A DNA stretch of 64,000 nucleotides, taken from the NCBI GenBank assembly GCA_963726715.1, contig CAVSDF010000001.1, positions 110,186-174,185 of the forward strand, in the 5' to 3' direction. Made by a program: the position numbers and the translations under genes. Below are positions 48,397 through 56,382 of this stretch, one piece after another (position 1 is the stretch's first letter; each line of letters starts with the position of its first letter). The notes beneath the pieces were generated by a model. It had not been told where the DNA came from. It did no database searches and saw nothing but the letters and a program-made list of their open reading frames with translations. Source of the stretch: CAVSDF01 sp963726715 (lineage in GTDB: Bacteria; Bacteroidota; Rhodothermia; Rhodothermales; BA12).

Positions 48397-49694
48397 CCCT
48401 CGTCGGCCTGAGCCTGTCGTACCTGCGCCGCCGCCCGCTCGTGGCCGCGCTCAACGTGGTGCTGCTCGCCCTCGGCGTGGCGACGATCACGCTGTTGCTG
48501 CTCGTCTCCGGGCAGATCGGCGAGCGCCTCGACCGCGACGCGCGCGGCGTCGACCTCGTCGTCGGCGCCAAGGGCAGCCCGCTGCAACTGATCCTCTCCG
48601 CCGTCTACCACGTCGACGCGCCGACGGGCAACGTGCCGGTGCGCGAACTGCTGCCGGTCGTGACGAGCCCGATGATCCGCGAGGCGATTCCGCTTGCGAT
48701 GGGCGATTCGTACGACGGATTCCCGGTCGTCGGCACGACGGGCGCCTACGTGACGCTCTACGGCGGCCGCCTGGCCGGCGGGTCGGCGTGGCGAGCGCCC
48801 TTCGAGGTCGTCCTCGGATCGGACGTGGCGCGGCGCAGCGGCACGAGCGTCGGCGCGCGGCTCGTCTCGACGCACGGCCTGAGCAACGCCGGGCAGGGCC
48901 ACGCCGAGCACCCGTTCGTCGTCGTCGGCGTGCTCGCCCCGACCGGCACCGTCCTCGACCGGTTGGTGCTCACCTCCGTCGAAACCGTCTGGCAGACCCA
49001 CGAACACGAATCCGAAGACGCGCACCCGGAAGATGGGCACGCCGACGGGGCAGGGGCGCCTGTGGATTCGGCCGGTGCGGACACGCTCGCGGCGGTCCCG
49101 GCAGCGGCGGTTCGGGGCGGGTTCGACTACGCGGCGGCGGCGCGCGAGCGGCGCGATCTCACCGCCGTCATCGTCCGCTACCGCAGCCCGATGGCCGTCG
49201 CGCTCTTCCCGCGGCAGGTCGACGCCATCGCCTCGCTCAAGGCCGCGCAGCCCGCGATGGAACTCGCCCGCCTCGCCGTCCTCCTCGGCGTCGGCGCCGA
49301 TGTGGTGCGGGCGTTCGGGTTTCTGCTGATGGGCGTCGCGCTCCTCGGCGTCTTCGTCACCCTGTACTCCGCCATCCGCGACCGCCGCTACGACCTCGCG
49401 ATGATGCGCACGCTCGGCGCGACGCGCGGGGCGCTCGTCGGGCACGTCCTCGTCGAGGGCCTGCTGCTCGCCGCGATGGGCACGCTCCTCGGCCTGCTCC
49501 TCGGCCACGGCGCCGCCGAGATCGCGGGCCGCGTGGTCTCGGAGCGGCAGGGTCTGCGCCTGACCGGGTGGGCGTGGATGCCGGGCGAACTCGGGCTCGT
49601 CGCGGCCGCCCTCGCCACCGGCATCGTCGCCGCCCTCGTGCCCGCGTGGCAGGCCTACCGCACCGACCTCGCCCGCGTGCTGGCGGACGGATGA
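48393..49694 (+). CDS. FtsX-like ABC permease with His/Asp-rich loop
   Basis: A 433-residue protein: N-terminal membrane helix (RRPLVAALNVVLLALGVATI), a large periplasmic MacB-PCD-type domain, and a C-terminal three-helix FtsX domain (GADVVRAFGFLLMGVALLGV, ALVPAWQAYRTDLARVLADG). Loop residues about 208-225 (HEHESEDAHPEDGHADG) contain four His and many acids, a possible metal site. I recall ABC permease pairs in zinc-regulated operons of other bacteria, so metal-linked envelope transport is plausible but unproven. GTG start within the 4-nt overlap. Confidence 0.8.
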   Translation: MTLVGLSLSYLRRRPLVAALNVVLLALGVATITLLLLVSGQIGERLDRDARGVDLVVGAKGSPLQLILSAVYHVDAPTGNVPVRELLPVVTSPMIREAIPLAMGDSYDGFPVVGTTGAYVTLYGGRLAGGSAWRAPFEVVLGSDVARRSGTSVGARLVSTHGLSNAGQGHAEHPFVVVGVLAPTGTVLDRLVLTSVETVWQTHEHESEDAHPEDGHADGAGAPVDSAGADTLAAVPAAAVRGGFDYAAAARERRDLTAVIVRYRSPMAVALFPRQVDAIASLKAAQPAMELARLAVLLGVGADVVRAFGFLLMGVALLGVFVTLYSAIRDRRYDLAMMRTLGATRGALVGHVLVEGLLLAAMGTLLGLLLGHGAAEIAGRVVSERQGLRLTGWAWMPGELGLVAAALATGIVAALVPAWQAYRTDLARVLADG

Positions 49695-49783
49695 CGTGGG
49701 GTCGGACGACGACGTGCGGCACGGGCACGATCCAAGCCCCCTTCGACGCGTGCCCCGATCCCACACGAAGCGTTTCGACCCTC

Positions 49784-49801
49784 TCAGGTACGGGGACCTG
49801 A
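49784..49801. repeat. TCAGGT/ACCTGA palindrome
   Basis: TCAGGT (49784-49789) and ACCTGA (49796-49801) face each other across 6 nt, another degenerate member of the CTGACAGGT palindrome family, in the gap before the quinone oxidoreductase gene. Confidence 0.4.
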
Positions 49802-49886
49802 CACGGTGCTCTGACGCGGTCGTCCGTCGCCCGGCATCGTCTCGCGGGATCGGGCGTAGGAGCCGCACTCACCTCCACACGTTCCG

Positions 49887-50885
49887 ATGCGCGCGCTTCT
49901 CTTCGACGCCCCCGGCGGCCCCGATGTGCTCTACCACGGCGAGGCGCCCGAGCCGGTCTGCGGGCCGGGCGAGGTGATCGTAGACGTGCGGGCGACGGCG
50001 CTCAACCGGGCCGATCTCGCGCAGCGCGCGGGCCACTACCCGCCGCCGCCGGGCGCCTCGCCGATCCTTGGCCTCGAATGCGCAGGCGTCGTCGCGGCGG
50101 TCGGGGCGGAGGTGACCTCGGTGGCGGTCGGCGACCGCGTGGCGGCGCTTCTCGCGGGCGGCGGCATGGCCGCGCGCGCCGCCGTCGATGCGCGCCACGT
50201 GCTGCCGCTGCCCGGCGCGATGTCGTTCGAGGACGCCGCCGCGATCCCGGAGGCGTTCCTGACGGCCTTTCAGGCGCTCTTCCTGCTCGGCGAGGCGGCC
50301 CGCGGCGAACGCGCGCTCGTCCACGCGGCGGCGTCGGGCGTGGGGACGGCGGCGCTCCAACTCGCGCACCGCGCGGGCCTCGCCGTCTGCGGAACGGCCT
50401 CGGCAGGCAAGCACGCCGCCGTCCGCGCGCTCGTCCCCGGCGTCCCCCTCGTCGACTACCGCGACGCCGATGCCTACGCGCGCCTCGCCGCCGCGACGGC
50501 CGGAGACGACGGGCAGCCGCGCGGCTTCGACGTGATCGTCGACGTCGTCGGCGCGCCGACGCTCGGCGCCAACGTCGCCGCCCTGGCCCGCGACGGGCGT
50601 CTCGTGATCCTGGCGATGATGGGCGGATCGGTGGCCGAATCGTTCGACCTGCGTGCGCTCTTCGCGCGGCGCGGGACGCTCCGCGCGAGCACGCTCCGCA
50701 ACCGCTCCGACGCCTACAAGGCCGACCTCGTGCGCCTCTTCCGCGCCGCCGCGTGGCCCGGCTTCGCCGACGGATCGCTGTGCCCCGTCATCGACCGCGT
50801 CCTCCCCTTCGCCGCCGCCGCCGACGCGCACCGCGCCCTCGCGTCGAACGAAACCGTCGGCAAGATCGTGCTGACGATGGGGTGA
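49887..50885 (+). CDS. NAD(P)H:quinone oxidoreductase (zinc-free MDR family)
   Basis: A 332-residue medium-chain reductase: GPGEVIVDVRATALNRADLA, then GLECAGVVAAVGAEV; VHAAASGVGTAALQLAH is the Rossmann loop and TASAGKHAAV follows. The Cys/His zinc ligands of alcohol dehydrogenases are missing, as in QOR/PIG3. PIG3-like enzymes of this length reduce quinones. ATG 49887. Single gene with a 190-nt gap upstream. Confidence 0.87.
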   Translation: MRALLFDAPGGPDVLYHGEAPEPVCGPGEVIVDVRATALNRADLAQRAGHYPPPPGASPILGLECAGVVAAVGAEVTSVAVGDRVAALLAGGGMAARAAVDARHVLPLPGAMSFEDAAAIPEAFLTAFQALFLLGEAARGERALVHAAASGVGTAALQLAHRAGLAVCGTASAGKHAAVRALVPGVPLVDYRDADAYARLAAATAGDDGQPRGFDVIVDVVGAPTLGANVAALARDGRLVILAMMGGSVAESFDLRALFARRGTLRASTLRNRSDAYKADLVRLFRAAAWPGFADGSLCPVIDRVLPFAAAADAHRALASNETVGKIVLTMG

Positions 50886-50962
50886 GCCGGCCCAGATGGT
50901 GGGTTCGTGGGTTTGGGAGAGCACGATCTGCCCCTACCTCCATCCCTTCTTTCCCCCGACCG

Positions 50963-51820
50963 ATGCGCCGTTTCGCTGCCTTCGCGCTCACCGCCACGCT
51001 CGCCGCCGTCGCCGGGTGCGATGCGTCGTTCGATGCGCGGGGCCCGGCGCCCGACCAGGCGTTTTCGGTCTTCGGCATCCTCGACAGCCTCGACCGGCCC
51101 GTGCGCGTGCGGGTCGAGGACGTGCGGGAGGTGGCGGTGAAGCCGGAGGATGCGGCTGTCAGCGCCACGCTCACCGACGATGCGACGGGCGCGGCGGCGA
51201 TGGCCACCGTGCGCGCGGTGCCGGATGGCGCGGGCGGGACGGCGCGCGTCGCCGATTTCGGGGCGTTCGTGCTGCGGCAGGGCCGCACCTACCGCCTCGC
51301 CCTCACCGGCGCCGATGGACGCACCGCAACCGCCGTCGCCACGATTCCGGCGGCGCGGGTGGCACGCGCCGATGCGCCGGAGTCCGACTCGACCGGACGC
51401 GTTCGCCAAGCCGTCGTCTTCATCGGCGCCGGAGCGCCCGCCGATGCGCCGTCGCTCGTCTACCGCATCGTCCGCACGCCGACCGCAGTGGCCCTCGCGG
51501 GCGACACGCTCGACGTGCCGGTGCCTGCCCAGCTGCGCGGCGCGGCCGTCGATGGCGGCTACCGCGTCTGGGTGTCGCCGCGCGAGGACGCGCCCGAGAT
51601 CCTCAACCGCATCCAGGTTCAAACGAGCCAGAGCGCCCGCGTGCGCGTGCTCCGCGTGACGGTCCTCGTGGCCGAGCGGTCGGCGGAGTGGGCGTTCGTC
51701 GCCGCGCGCACCGGCCCACACCTGACGCACGCGCGCGGCGTCTTCGCCGCCACCGGCCGCTCGTCGGCGACGCTCGTGCCCGATGCGCAGGCCGTCGCGT
51801 CGGCGGGATTTCGGAGGTAG
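50963..51820 (+). CDS. DUF4249-like lipoprotein
   Basis: A 285-residue protein with lipobox LAAVAGCDAS (Cys near 19). Short beta-rich blocks (AFSVFGILDSLDRPVRVRVE, TYRLALTGADGRTATAVATI) resemble DUF4249 lipoproteins, which in Bacteroidota accompany TonB-dependent receptors; none is in this window. ATG 50963. Ends 43 nt before ftsX. Confidence 0.55.
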   Translation: MRRFAAFALTATLAAVAGCDASFDARGPAPDQAFSVFGILDSLDRPVRVRVEDVREVAVKPEDAAVSATLTDDATGAAAMATVRAVPDGAGGTARVADFGAFVLRQGRTYRLALTGADGRTATAVATIPAARVARADAPESDSTGRVRQAVVFIGAGAPADAPSLVYRIVRTPTAVALAGDTLDVPVPAQLRGAAVDGGYRVWVSPREDAPEILNRIQVQTSQSARVRVLRVTVLVAERSAEWAFVAARTGPHLTHARGVFAATGRSSATLVPDAQAVASAGFRR

Positions 51821-51835
51821 GCGGGCGGACGCGGC

Positions 51836-51842
51836 TATCTTG
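51836..51842 (+). promoter_or_regulatory. TATCTTG -7-like element
   Basis: TATCTTGCGGCG lies 21 nt upstream of the ftsX GTG start and follows the preceding stop by 16 nt, suggesting its own promoter for ftsX. Confidence 0.45.
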
Positions 51843-51863
51843 CGGCGTTCTCGATTCACCGCC

Positions 51864-52748
51864 GTGCCGCTTCCGTACGCCCTTCGCGAAGGCCTCGCCG
51901 GGTTTCGGCGCGCGCCCCTCGCCGCCGTCGCCTCCACCGCCGCGATGACCGTCGCGCTCGTGCTCGTCGGCGTCTTCGTGGCGGTGCTCGTCACCGGCGG
52001 GCGCGTGGCCGGGTACCTGGAGGCGCGGATCTCGACCGCCGAGGTCTACCTGCGCGACGACGCCGACAGCCTCGCCGCCCGCGTGCTCGTCGCCCGCTTT
52101 GGCGCAAGACCGGGCGTCACCGCCACCGAATATGTCTCGCGCGAGGCCGCGACACGCGCCTTCGCCCAGGCCTTCGGCGACGACGCCCGCCTCTTCGACG
52201 ACGCCTTCCTGCCCGCCTCGATCCGCGTCACCTTCGCCCCCGACCACGCCCGCGAGGACAGCCTCGCCCGCTTCGCCGCCGCCGCCCGCGCCGAGCCGGG
52301 CGTCGACGATGTCGAGTACGACGCCGGGCTCTTCGGCGGCGTCCAGCGGACGCTCACGCTGGTCCGGCGCGTCGGGGCGGCGGTGTGCGCGCTCGTCGTG
52401 CTCGCCGCCCTCTTCCTCGTCGCCAACACGATCCGGCTGACCATCTACGCGCGCCGCATGGTCATCCGCACGATGAAACTCGTCGGCGCCACCGACGCCT
52501 TCGTGCGGCGCCCGTTCCTCGTCGAGGGCCTCGTGCAGGGCCTCGTCGCCGGAGCGCTCGCCGCCGCCGCGCTCGTGGGTCTCGGCGCCGCCACCCGCGC
52601 CCTTCTGCCGCCCGACGCCTTCGGGACGGTGTGGGAGGACGGCCTCGCGTGGCTGCCGCTCGCCAGCGTCGCCCTCGGCCTCGCCCTCGGCGGCCTCACG
52701 ACCGCCCTCACGCTGCGCCGCTTCATCCGCCGCGTCGCCCTCCGCTGA
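51864..52748 (+). CDS. ftsX: cell division protein FtsX
   Basis: A 294-residue protein of typical length with four transmembrane helices: YALREGLAGFRRAPLAAVAS opens the family, a periplasmic part follows (YVSREAATRAFAQAFGD), then IYARRMVIRTMKLVGATDAF, the signature before the last helices. FtsX works with FtsE to control peptidoglycan hydrolases at the septum; ftsE is not adjacent. GTG 51864 sits 21 nt after a TATCTTG box. Confidence 0.88.
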   Translation: MPLPYALREGLAGFRRAPLAAVASTAAMTVALVLVGVFVAVLVTGGRVAGYLEARISTAEVYLRDDADSLAARVLVARFGARPGVTATEYVSREAATRAFAQAFGDDARLFDDAFLPASIRVTFAPDHAREDSLARFAAAARAEPGVDDVEYDAGLFGGVQRTLTLVRRVGAAVCALVVLAALFLVANTIRLTIYARRMVIRTMKLVGATDAFVRRPFLVEGLVQGLVAGALAAAALVGLGAATRALLPPDAFGTVWEDGLAWLPLASVALGLALGGLTTALTLRRFIRRVALR

Positions 52749-52767
52749 CTCGTTTTCAATCCGCCCG

Positions 52768-53058
52768 ATGCTCACCCACGTCGTCTGCTTCCGCTACCGC
52801 CCGGACGTCCCCGAGGCCGCCCGCGCCGACCACCGCGCCCGCCTCGCCGCCCTCGACGGCGCCGTGGCCAGCCTGCGCGGCCTGACTGTCGGGGCCGATG
52901 TGCTCGGCACGCCGCGCTCGTACGACACCGCCCTCGTCGCCCGCTTCGACGACCGCGCGGGCCTCGCCGCCTACGCCGACCACCCGGCCCACCTGCCCGT
53001 CGCCGCCCTCAGCCGCGACCTCTGCGCCGACATCGTGGCGGTGGATTTCGAGGGGTGA
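52768..53058 (+). CDS. Dabb-family stress-responsive alpha/beta barrel protein
   Basis: A 96-residue dimeric ferredoxin-like-fold protein: MLTHVVCFRYRPDV at the start, LRGLTVGADVL, YDTALVARFDDRAGLAAYADHPAH, then CADIVAVDFEG. Matches the Dabb (DUF1330-like) family in order and length. Function in stress is not defined. It starts 19 nt after ftsX and may be cotranscribed. Confidence 0.82.
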   Translation: MLTHVVCFRYRPDVPEAARADHRARLAALDGAVASLRGLTVGADVLGTPRSYDTALVARFDDRAGLAAYADHPAHLPVAALSRDLCADIVAVDFEG

Positions 53059-53148
53059 CACCGCGGAGAACCGGTTCAGGTCGGGAGACGGACAGGTTTG
53101 GCGTGTGTCTCGAACCTGTTCATGAAGTAGCGCCGCCCCCTCTTCACG

Positions 53149-53257
53149 TCCGTCTTTCCCGCGAAAGCGGGACTCCAGAGCGGGTCACGCGCAGCGCTCT
53201 GCACACGGGGTCCCCGCGTTCCGCTCCGCGGACCTTCGGCTCGCGGGGATGACGGAC
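53149..53257. repeat. CCCGCGAAAGCGGG-type dispersed repeat
   Basis: GTCCGTCTTTCCCGCG (53149-53164) is nearly complementary to CGCGGGGATGACGGAC (53242-53257; about 12 of 16), enclosing GCGGGACTCCAGAG and TTCCGCTCCGCGGACC. This resembles the common CATTCCCGCGAAAGCGGGA repeat. Confidence 0.6.
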
Positions 53258-53293
53258 TTCATAAGCACGTCCTCACGCCCATCCGGGCGGGGC

Positions 53294-53333
53294 TTGACAT
53301 TCGCGTGGCGATGCCTTATCGTATATCTACGAT
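53294..53333 (+). promoter_or_regulatory. promoter and operator of the ArsR gene
   Basis: TTGACA (53294-53299), 17-bp spacer, TATCGT (53317-53322) form a good sigma70-type promoter. ATCGTA (53318-53323) and TACGAT (53328-53333) are exact complements 4 bp apart, overlapping the -10 box and the ATG at 53332, so a bound repressor would block the promoter. The transcript would be nearly leaderless. Confidence 0.65.
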
Positions 53334-53766
53334 GAACGATGAACCTGCCTTCGATCCCGCCGACGTGCGCCTTGCCGCCGTTGCCCGTGCGCTCTCGCAT
53401 CCGGCGCGGCTTGCCATCCTGCGCGTGCTTGCGGCGCGGGAGACGTGCGTGTGCGGCGAGATCGTCGACGTGCTTCCGCTCGCGCAGGCGACGGTGTCGC
53501 AGCACCTGAAAGTCCTCCGCGAGGCGGGCCTCGTGCGCGGCGAGGCGGACGGTCCGCGCTCGTGCTACTGCCTCGGCACCTCCTCCATCGCCACTGCCGC
53601 CGACGCCTTCGCCGGACTCTTCGCCGCCCTCGCTGCCACTGCCTGCACCTGCGCCGCCGATGCCTGCGGCGGTGCCGACTGCACCTGCGGCGCCGCATCG
53701 GCACCGCCTTCCAGCCCGGACCTGAGCGCCGGGGCGTCTCTCACCTCTTGCCCGACCCCGCCATGA
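53332..53766 (+). CDS. ArsR/SmtB-family metalloregulator with Cys-rich tail
   Basis: A 144-residue protein. The winged helix is LSHPARLAILRVLAA...PLAQATVSQHLKVLREAGLV. ETCVCGEIVD carries the alpha3 CxC metal site of ArsR/SmtB proteins. After residue about 95 is a Cys-rich tail (ATACTCAADACGGADCTCG, then a final Cys). ATG 53332 fits the promoter better than ATG 53305, which lies upstream of the -10 box. It should repress its own operon and release DNA on binding As(III), Cd, Zn or similar (family knowledge). The stop overlaps the next ATG by 4 nt. Confidence 0.85.
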   Translation: MNDEPAFDPADVRLAAVARALSHPARLAILRVLAARETCVCGEIVDVLPLAQATVSQHLKVLREAGLVRGEADGPRSCYCLGTSSIATAADAFAGLFAALAATACTCAADACGGADCTCGAASAPPSSPDLSAGASLTSCPTPP

Positions 53767-53840
53767 CGACGACTCGTGCCACGCACCGCTGCTGCTGCTG
53801 CTCCGGAAACGGATGCCCCTGCTGCAAGGGCGGCTGCTGA
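53763..53840 (+). CDS. 25-residue Cys-rich peptide, micro-metallothionein candidate
   Basis: ATG 53763 overlaps the ArsR stop (ATGA). The frame gives 25 residues, MTTTRATHR then CCCCSGNGCPCCKGGC: eight cysteines in the last 16 residues. It ends in TGA 23 nt before a strong hairpin. The high Cys density, Gly/Ser/Pro spacers and coupling to a metalloregulator suggest a metal-binding peptide. No family recognised; it is too short for most gene callers. Confidence 0.6.
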   Translation: MTTTRATHRCCCCSGNGCPCCKGGC

Positions 53841-53863
53841 CGACCCGCAGGCCTCGCCTGCCC

Positions 53864-53905
53864 GCAGGCCCCGACGACCGCTGTGTCGCCGGGGCCTGCT
53901 CCGTT
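53864..53905 (+). terminator. terminator after the ArsR/Cys-peptide unit
   Basis: GCAGGCCCCGACGA (53864-53877) pairs with TCGCCGGGGCCTGC (53886-53899; one mismatch), followed by TCCGTTCTCTC. Placed 24 nt past the peptide stop. Confidence 0.6.
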
Positions 53906-54029
53906 CTCTCCTGATCCCCACGCTCCGATGACGCCTCGGCCTTGCCGCCCGCGCATCCCATCGGTGAGACCTCGCTGAAGGGGAGGCCGCCGGACGGGGC
54001 GGCGGTGGCGCGGCGGCCCGTCGCAGCGG

Positions 54030-54036
54030 TATGTTG
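54030..54036 (+). promoter_or_regulatory. TATGTTG -7-like element
   Basis: TATGTTGGCGG lies 26 nt before the ATG at 54063, at the same spacing as the copy upstream of 3964. Confidence 0.35.
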
Positions 54037-54062
54037 GCGGCGGTTCAGACCCGACCCCTCCG

Positions 54063-55422
54063 ATGCGCTTCTCCGCCGCCGCTCTTCGTCCAACCGCCGC
54101 CCGATTGCGCGCGTGGGCCGTCGCCGGGCTGTTCGTGGCCGCTGCCGCCGTGCCTGCGCAGGGGCAGGAGCGCGCCATCGCCTTCACCGGCGCGACGGTC
54201 TACCCGGTGTCGTCGCCCGTGATCGCCAATGGCGTCGTCGTCGTGCAGGGCGGGCGGATCGTGGCCGTCGGCGCCGCGGGCGCGGTGGCGATTCCCCCTG
54301 GCGCCGAGCGGGTCGACGTGCGCGGGCGCGTCATCCTCCCCGGCATCGTCGACACGCACTCGCACATCGGCGGCGGCGACGGCGGCGACCGGTCTTCGCC
54401 GACCAACCCGGACGTGCGGCTCCTCGACGCCTTCAACCCGCGCGCGACCTCGATCCACCGCGCGAGCGCGGGCGGCATCACGACCGTCAACGCGATGCCC
54501 GGCTCGGGGCACCTGATGAGTGGCCAGACGCTGTATCTCAAGCTCCGTGGCGACACCGCGCGCGTGGAAGACCTGCTCTTCTGCGCCGATGCCGTGCGCG
54601 ACATCTGCGGCGGGATGAAGATGGCCAACGGCACCAACCCCATCGGAAACGCGCCCTTCCCCGGCACCCGCGCCCGCGAGGCCGCCCTCGTGCGCGCCCT
54701 CTACGACGGCGCCCGCGCCTATGGACGCCGCATCGACGCCGCAGGGAGCGATTCGAGCAAGCGACCCGACCGCAGTCTCGGCAACGACGCCCTCCTCGAC
54801 GTGCTCGCCGGGCGCCGCATCGTCCACCACCACACGCACCGCGCCGACGACATCCTGACGGTGCTGCGCCTCGCCCGCGAGATCGGCTACCGGCCCGTCC
54901 TCCACCACGTCTCCGAGGGATGGAAGGTGGCCCGGCAGATCGCCGACGCCGGAGCGCCCGCGTCGTTCATCGTCCTCGACAGCCCCGGCGGCAAGATGGA
55001 AGCGGCGGAACTGCGGTTCGAGACCGGCGGCGATTCTGGAGCGCGCGGGCGTGCTCACCGCCGTCCACACCGACGACCCGATCACCGACTCGCGCCTGCT
55101 CCTGCGCTCGGCGGCGCTCGCCGTGCGCGGCGGCATGACGCGCACCGGGGCCATCCGCGCGCTCACGCTCAGCGGCGCCGAGATGCTCGGCCTCGCCGGG
55201 CGCGTCGGCTCGCTCGAGGTGGGCAAGGACGCCGACCTCGTCATCCTCTCCGGAGATCCGTTCAGCGCCTACACGAACGTCCTCCAAACCTGGACCGAAG
55301 GCCGCATCGTCTTCGACCGCAGCCGCCCGCGCGACCGCGCCTTCGCCGTCGGCGGCTTCGGCGCCTACGACCCGTCGGAGATGCACGACGAGTTGCAGAC
55401 CTCCCACGCGGCCGATCACTGA
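54063..55422 (+). CDS. secreted amidohydrolase (one frameshift)
   Basis: About 453 codons with a signal peptide (VAGLFVAAAAVPAQG). The metal-dependent hydrolase core is present: VDTHSHIGGGDGG (HxH ligands, about residue 98), SAGGITTVNAMPGSGH, and KDADLVILSGDPF at the end. A frameshift near 55030 (extra base in GGCGGCGATTCTGG) separates ELRFETG from ILERAGVLTAVHTDDPITDS; the join restores family sequence. It belongs to the imidazolonepropionase/enamidase-like exported amidohydrolases. Ends 175 nt before the TMEM175-like gene. Confidence 0.75.
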
Positions 55423-55596
55423 CCGCGTCGGCGTGGGTCGTCTGTTGTTGATCGTGGACGGAGGATCGTTCGCCGTCCGTCGTCTTCCTCCTCTCGTCGT
55501 GGAGATGGGCCGGGGAAGACGCCACACGGGCACCGAGGCCCCACGTTGGCGCCGCTCCCCGCCGCATCCCCGCTCTCCTCCTCTCCGCTTCCCGTC

Positions 55597-56314
55597 ATGA
55601 ATCGCCTCACACCGGCCCGCGGCGTCACGCGGATGGAAGGGTTCTCCGACGCCGTGTTCGGGTTCGCGGCCACGCTCCTCGTCGTCTCGCTCGAAGTGCC
55701 CCGCAGCGTGCCCGAACTCGTCGCCGATCTTCAGGGCTTCCTCGCGTTCGGACTCAGCTTCGCCGCGCTCGTGCTGATCTGGAGCGTTCACCACGCGTTC
55801 TTCCGCCGGTTCGACATCGAGGAGGGGACGACGCTCGTCATCAACAGCGTCCTGCTCTTCGTCGTCCTGTTCTACGTGTACCCGCTCAAGTTCGTCGCCG
55901 AAGTGATCTCCGGCGCCGTCCTTGGCGTGGGCGACCGGCACGTCGAGATCGGCTCGTGGGGCGAACTCGGCGACGCTCTTCGCGCTCTACAGCGGGGGCT
56001 TCGCGGCGATCTTCGCCTGCATCGCCGCGCTCTACTTCCGCGCGTGGACGCTGCGCGGGCCGCTCGACCTGACGCCCCTCGAAGCGCACGGCGCCGCCTG
56101 GCGCGCCCGGAACTACGCGGTCTTCGTCGCCGTCGGGCTCGTGTCGGTGGCGATGGCGCTCGGGCATGTCGGGCTCGGGTGGGGCGGTCCGGGCGTCGTC
56201 TACGTGCTGCTCGGGCCGCTCTGCTGGGCGCACGGGCTGTGGAGCAACCGGCGCTTCGAGCGCGCCGAGCGGCTCCGGTCGGCCCCCGAAGCGGCGATCG
56301 CCAGTCCCGCCTGA
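55597..56314 (+). CDS. TMEM175/DUF1211-like potassium channel (one frameshift)
   Basis: About 239 codons. The N-terminal signature RMEGFSDAVFGFAATLLVVS (about 12-31, RxxxFSD) is that of bacterial TMEM175 channels; helices continue through LSFAALVLIWSVHHAFFRRF. Near 55970 the frame shifts and the last helices follow (LFALYSGGFAAIFACIAALY, AWRARNYAVFVAVGLVSVAM). Bacterial TMEM175 subunits have six helices and tetramerise as K+ leak channels. ATG 55597. Confidence 0.72.
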
Positions 56315-56382
56315 CCTTCCTGCGTCTACCCCGTCGTCCGTCGTTCGTCGTCGGTCGTCCCCTTCGCCTCATCCTGCTTCCG

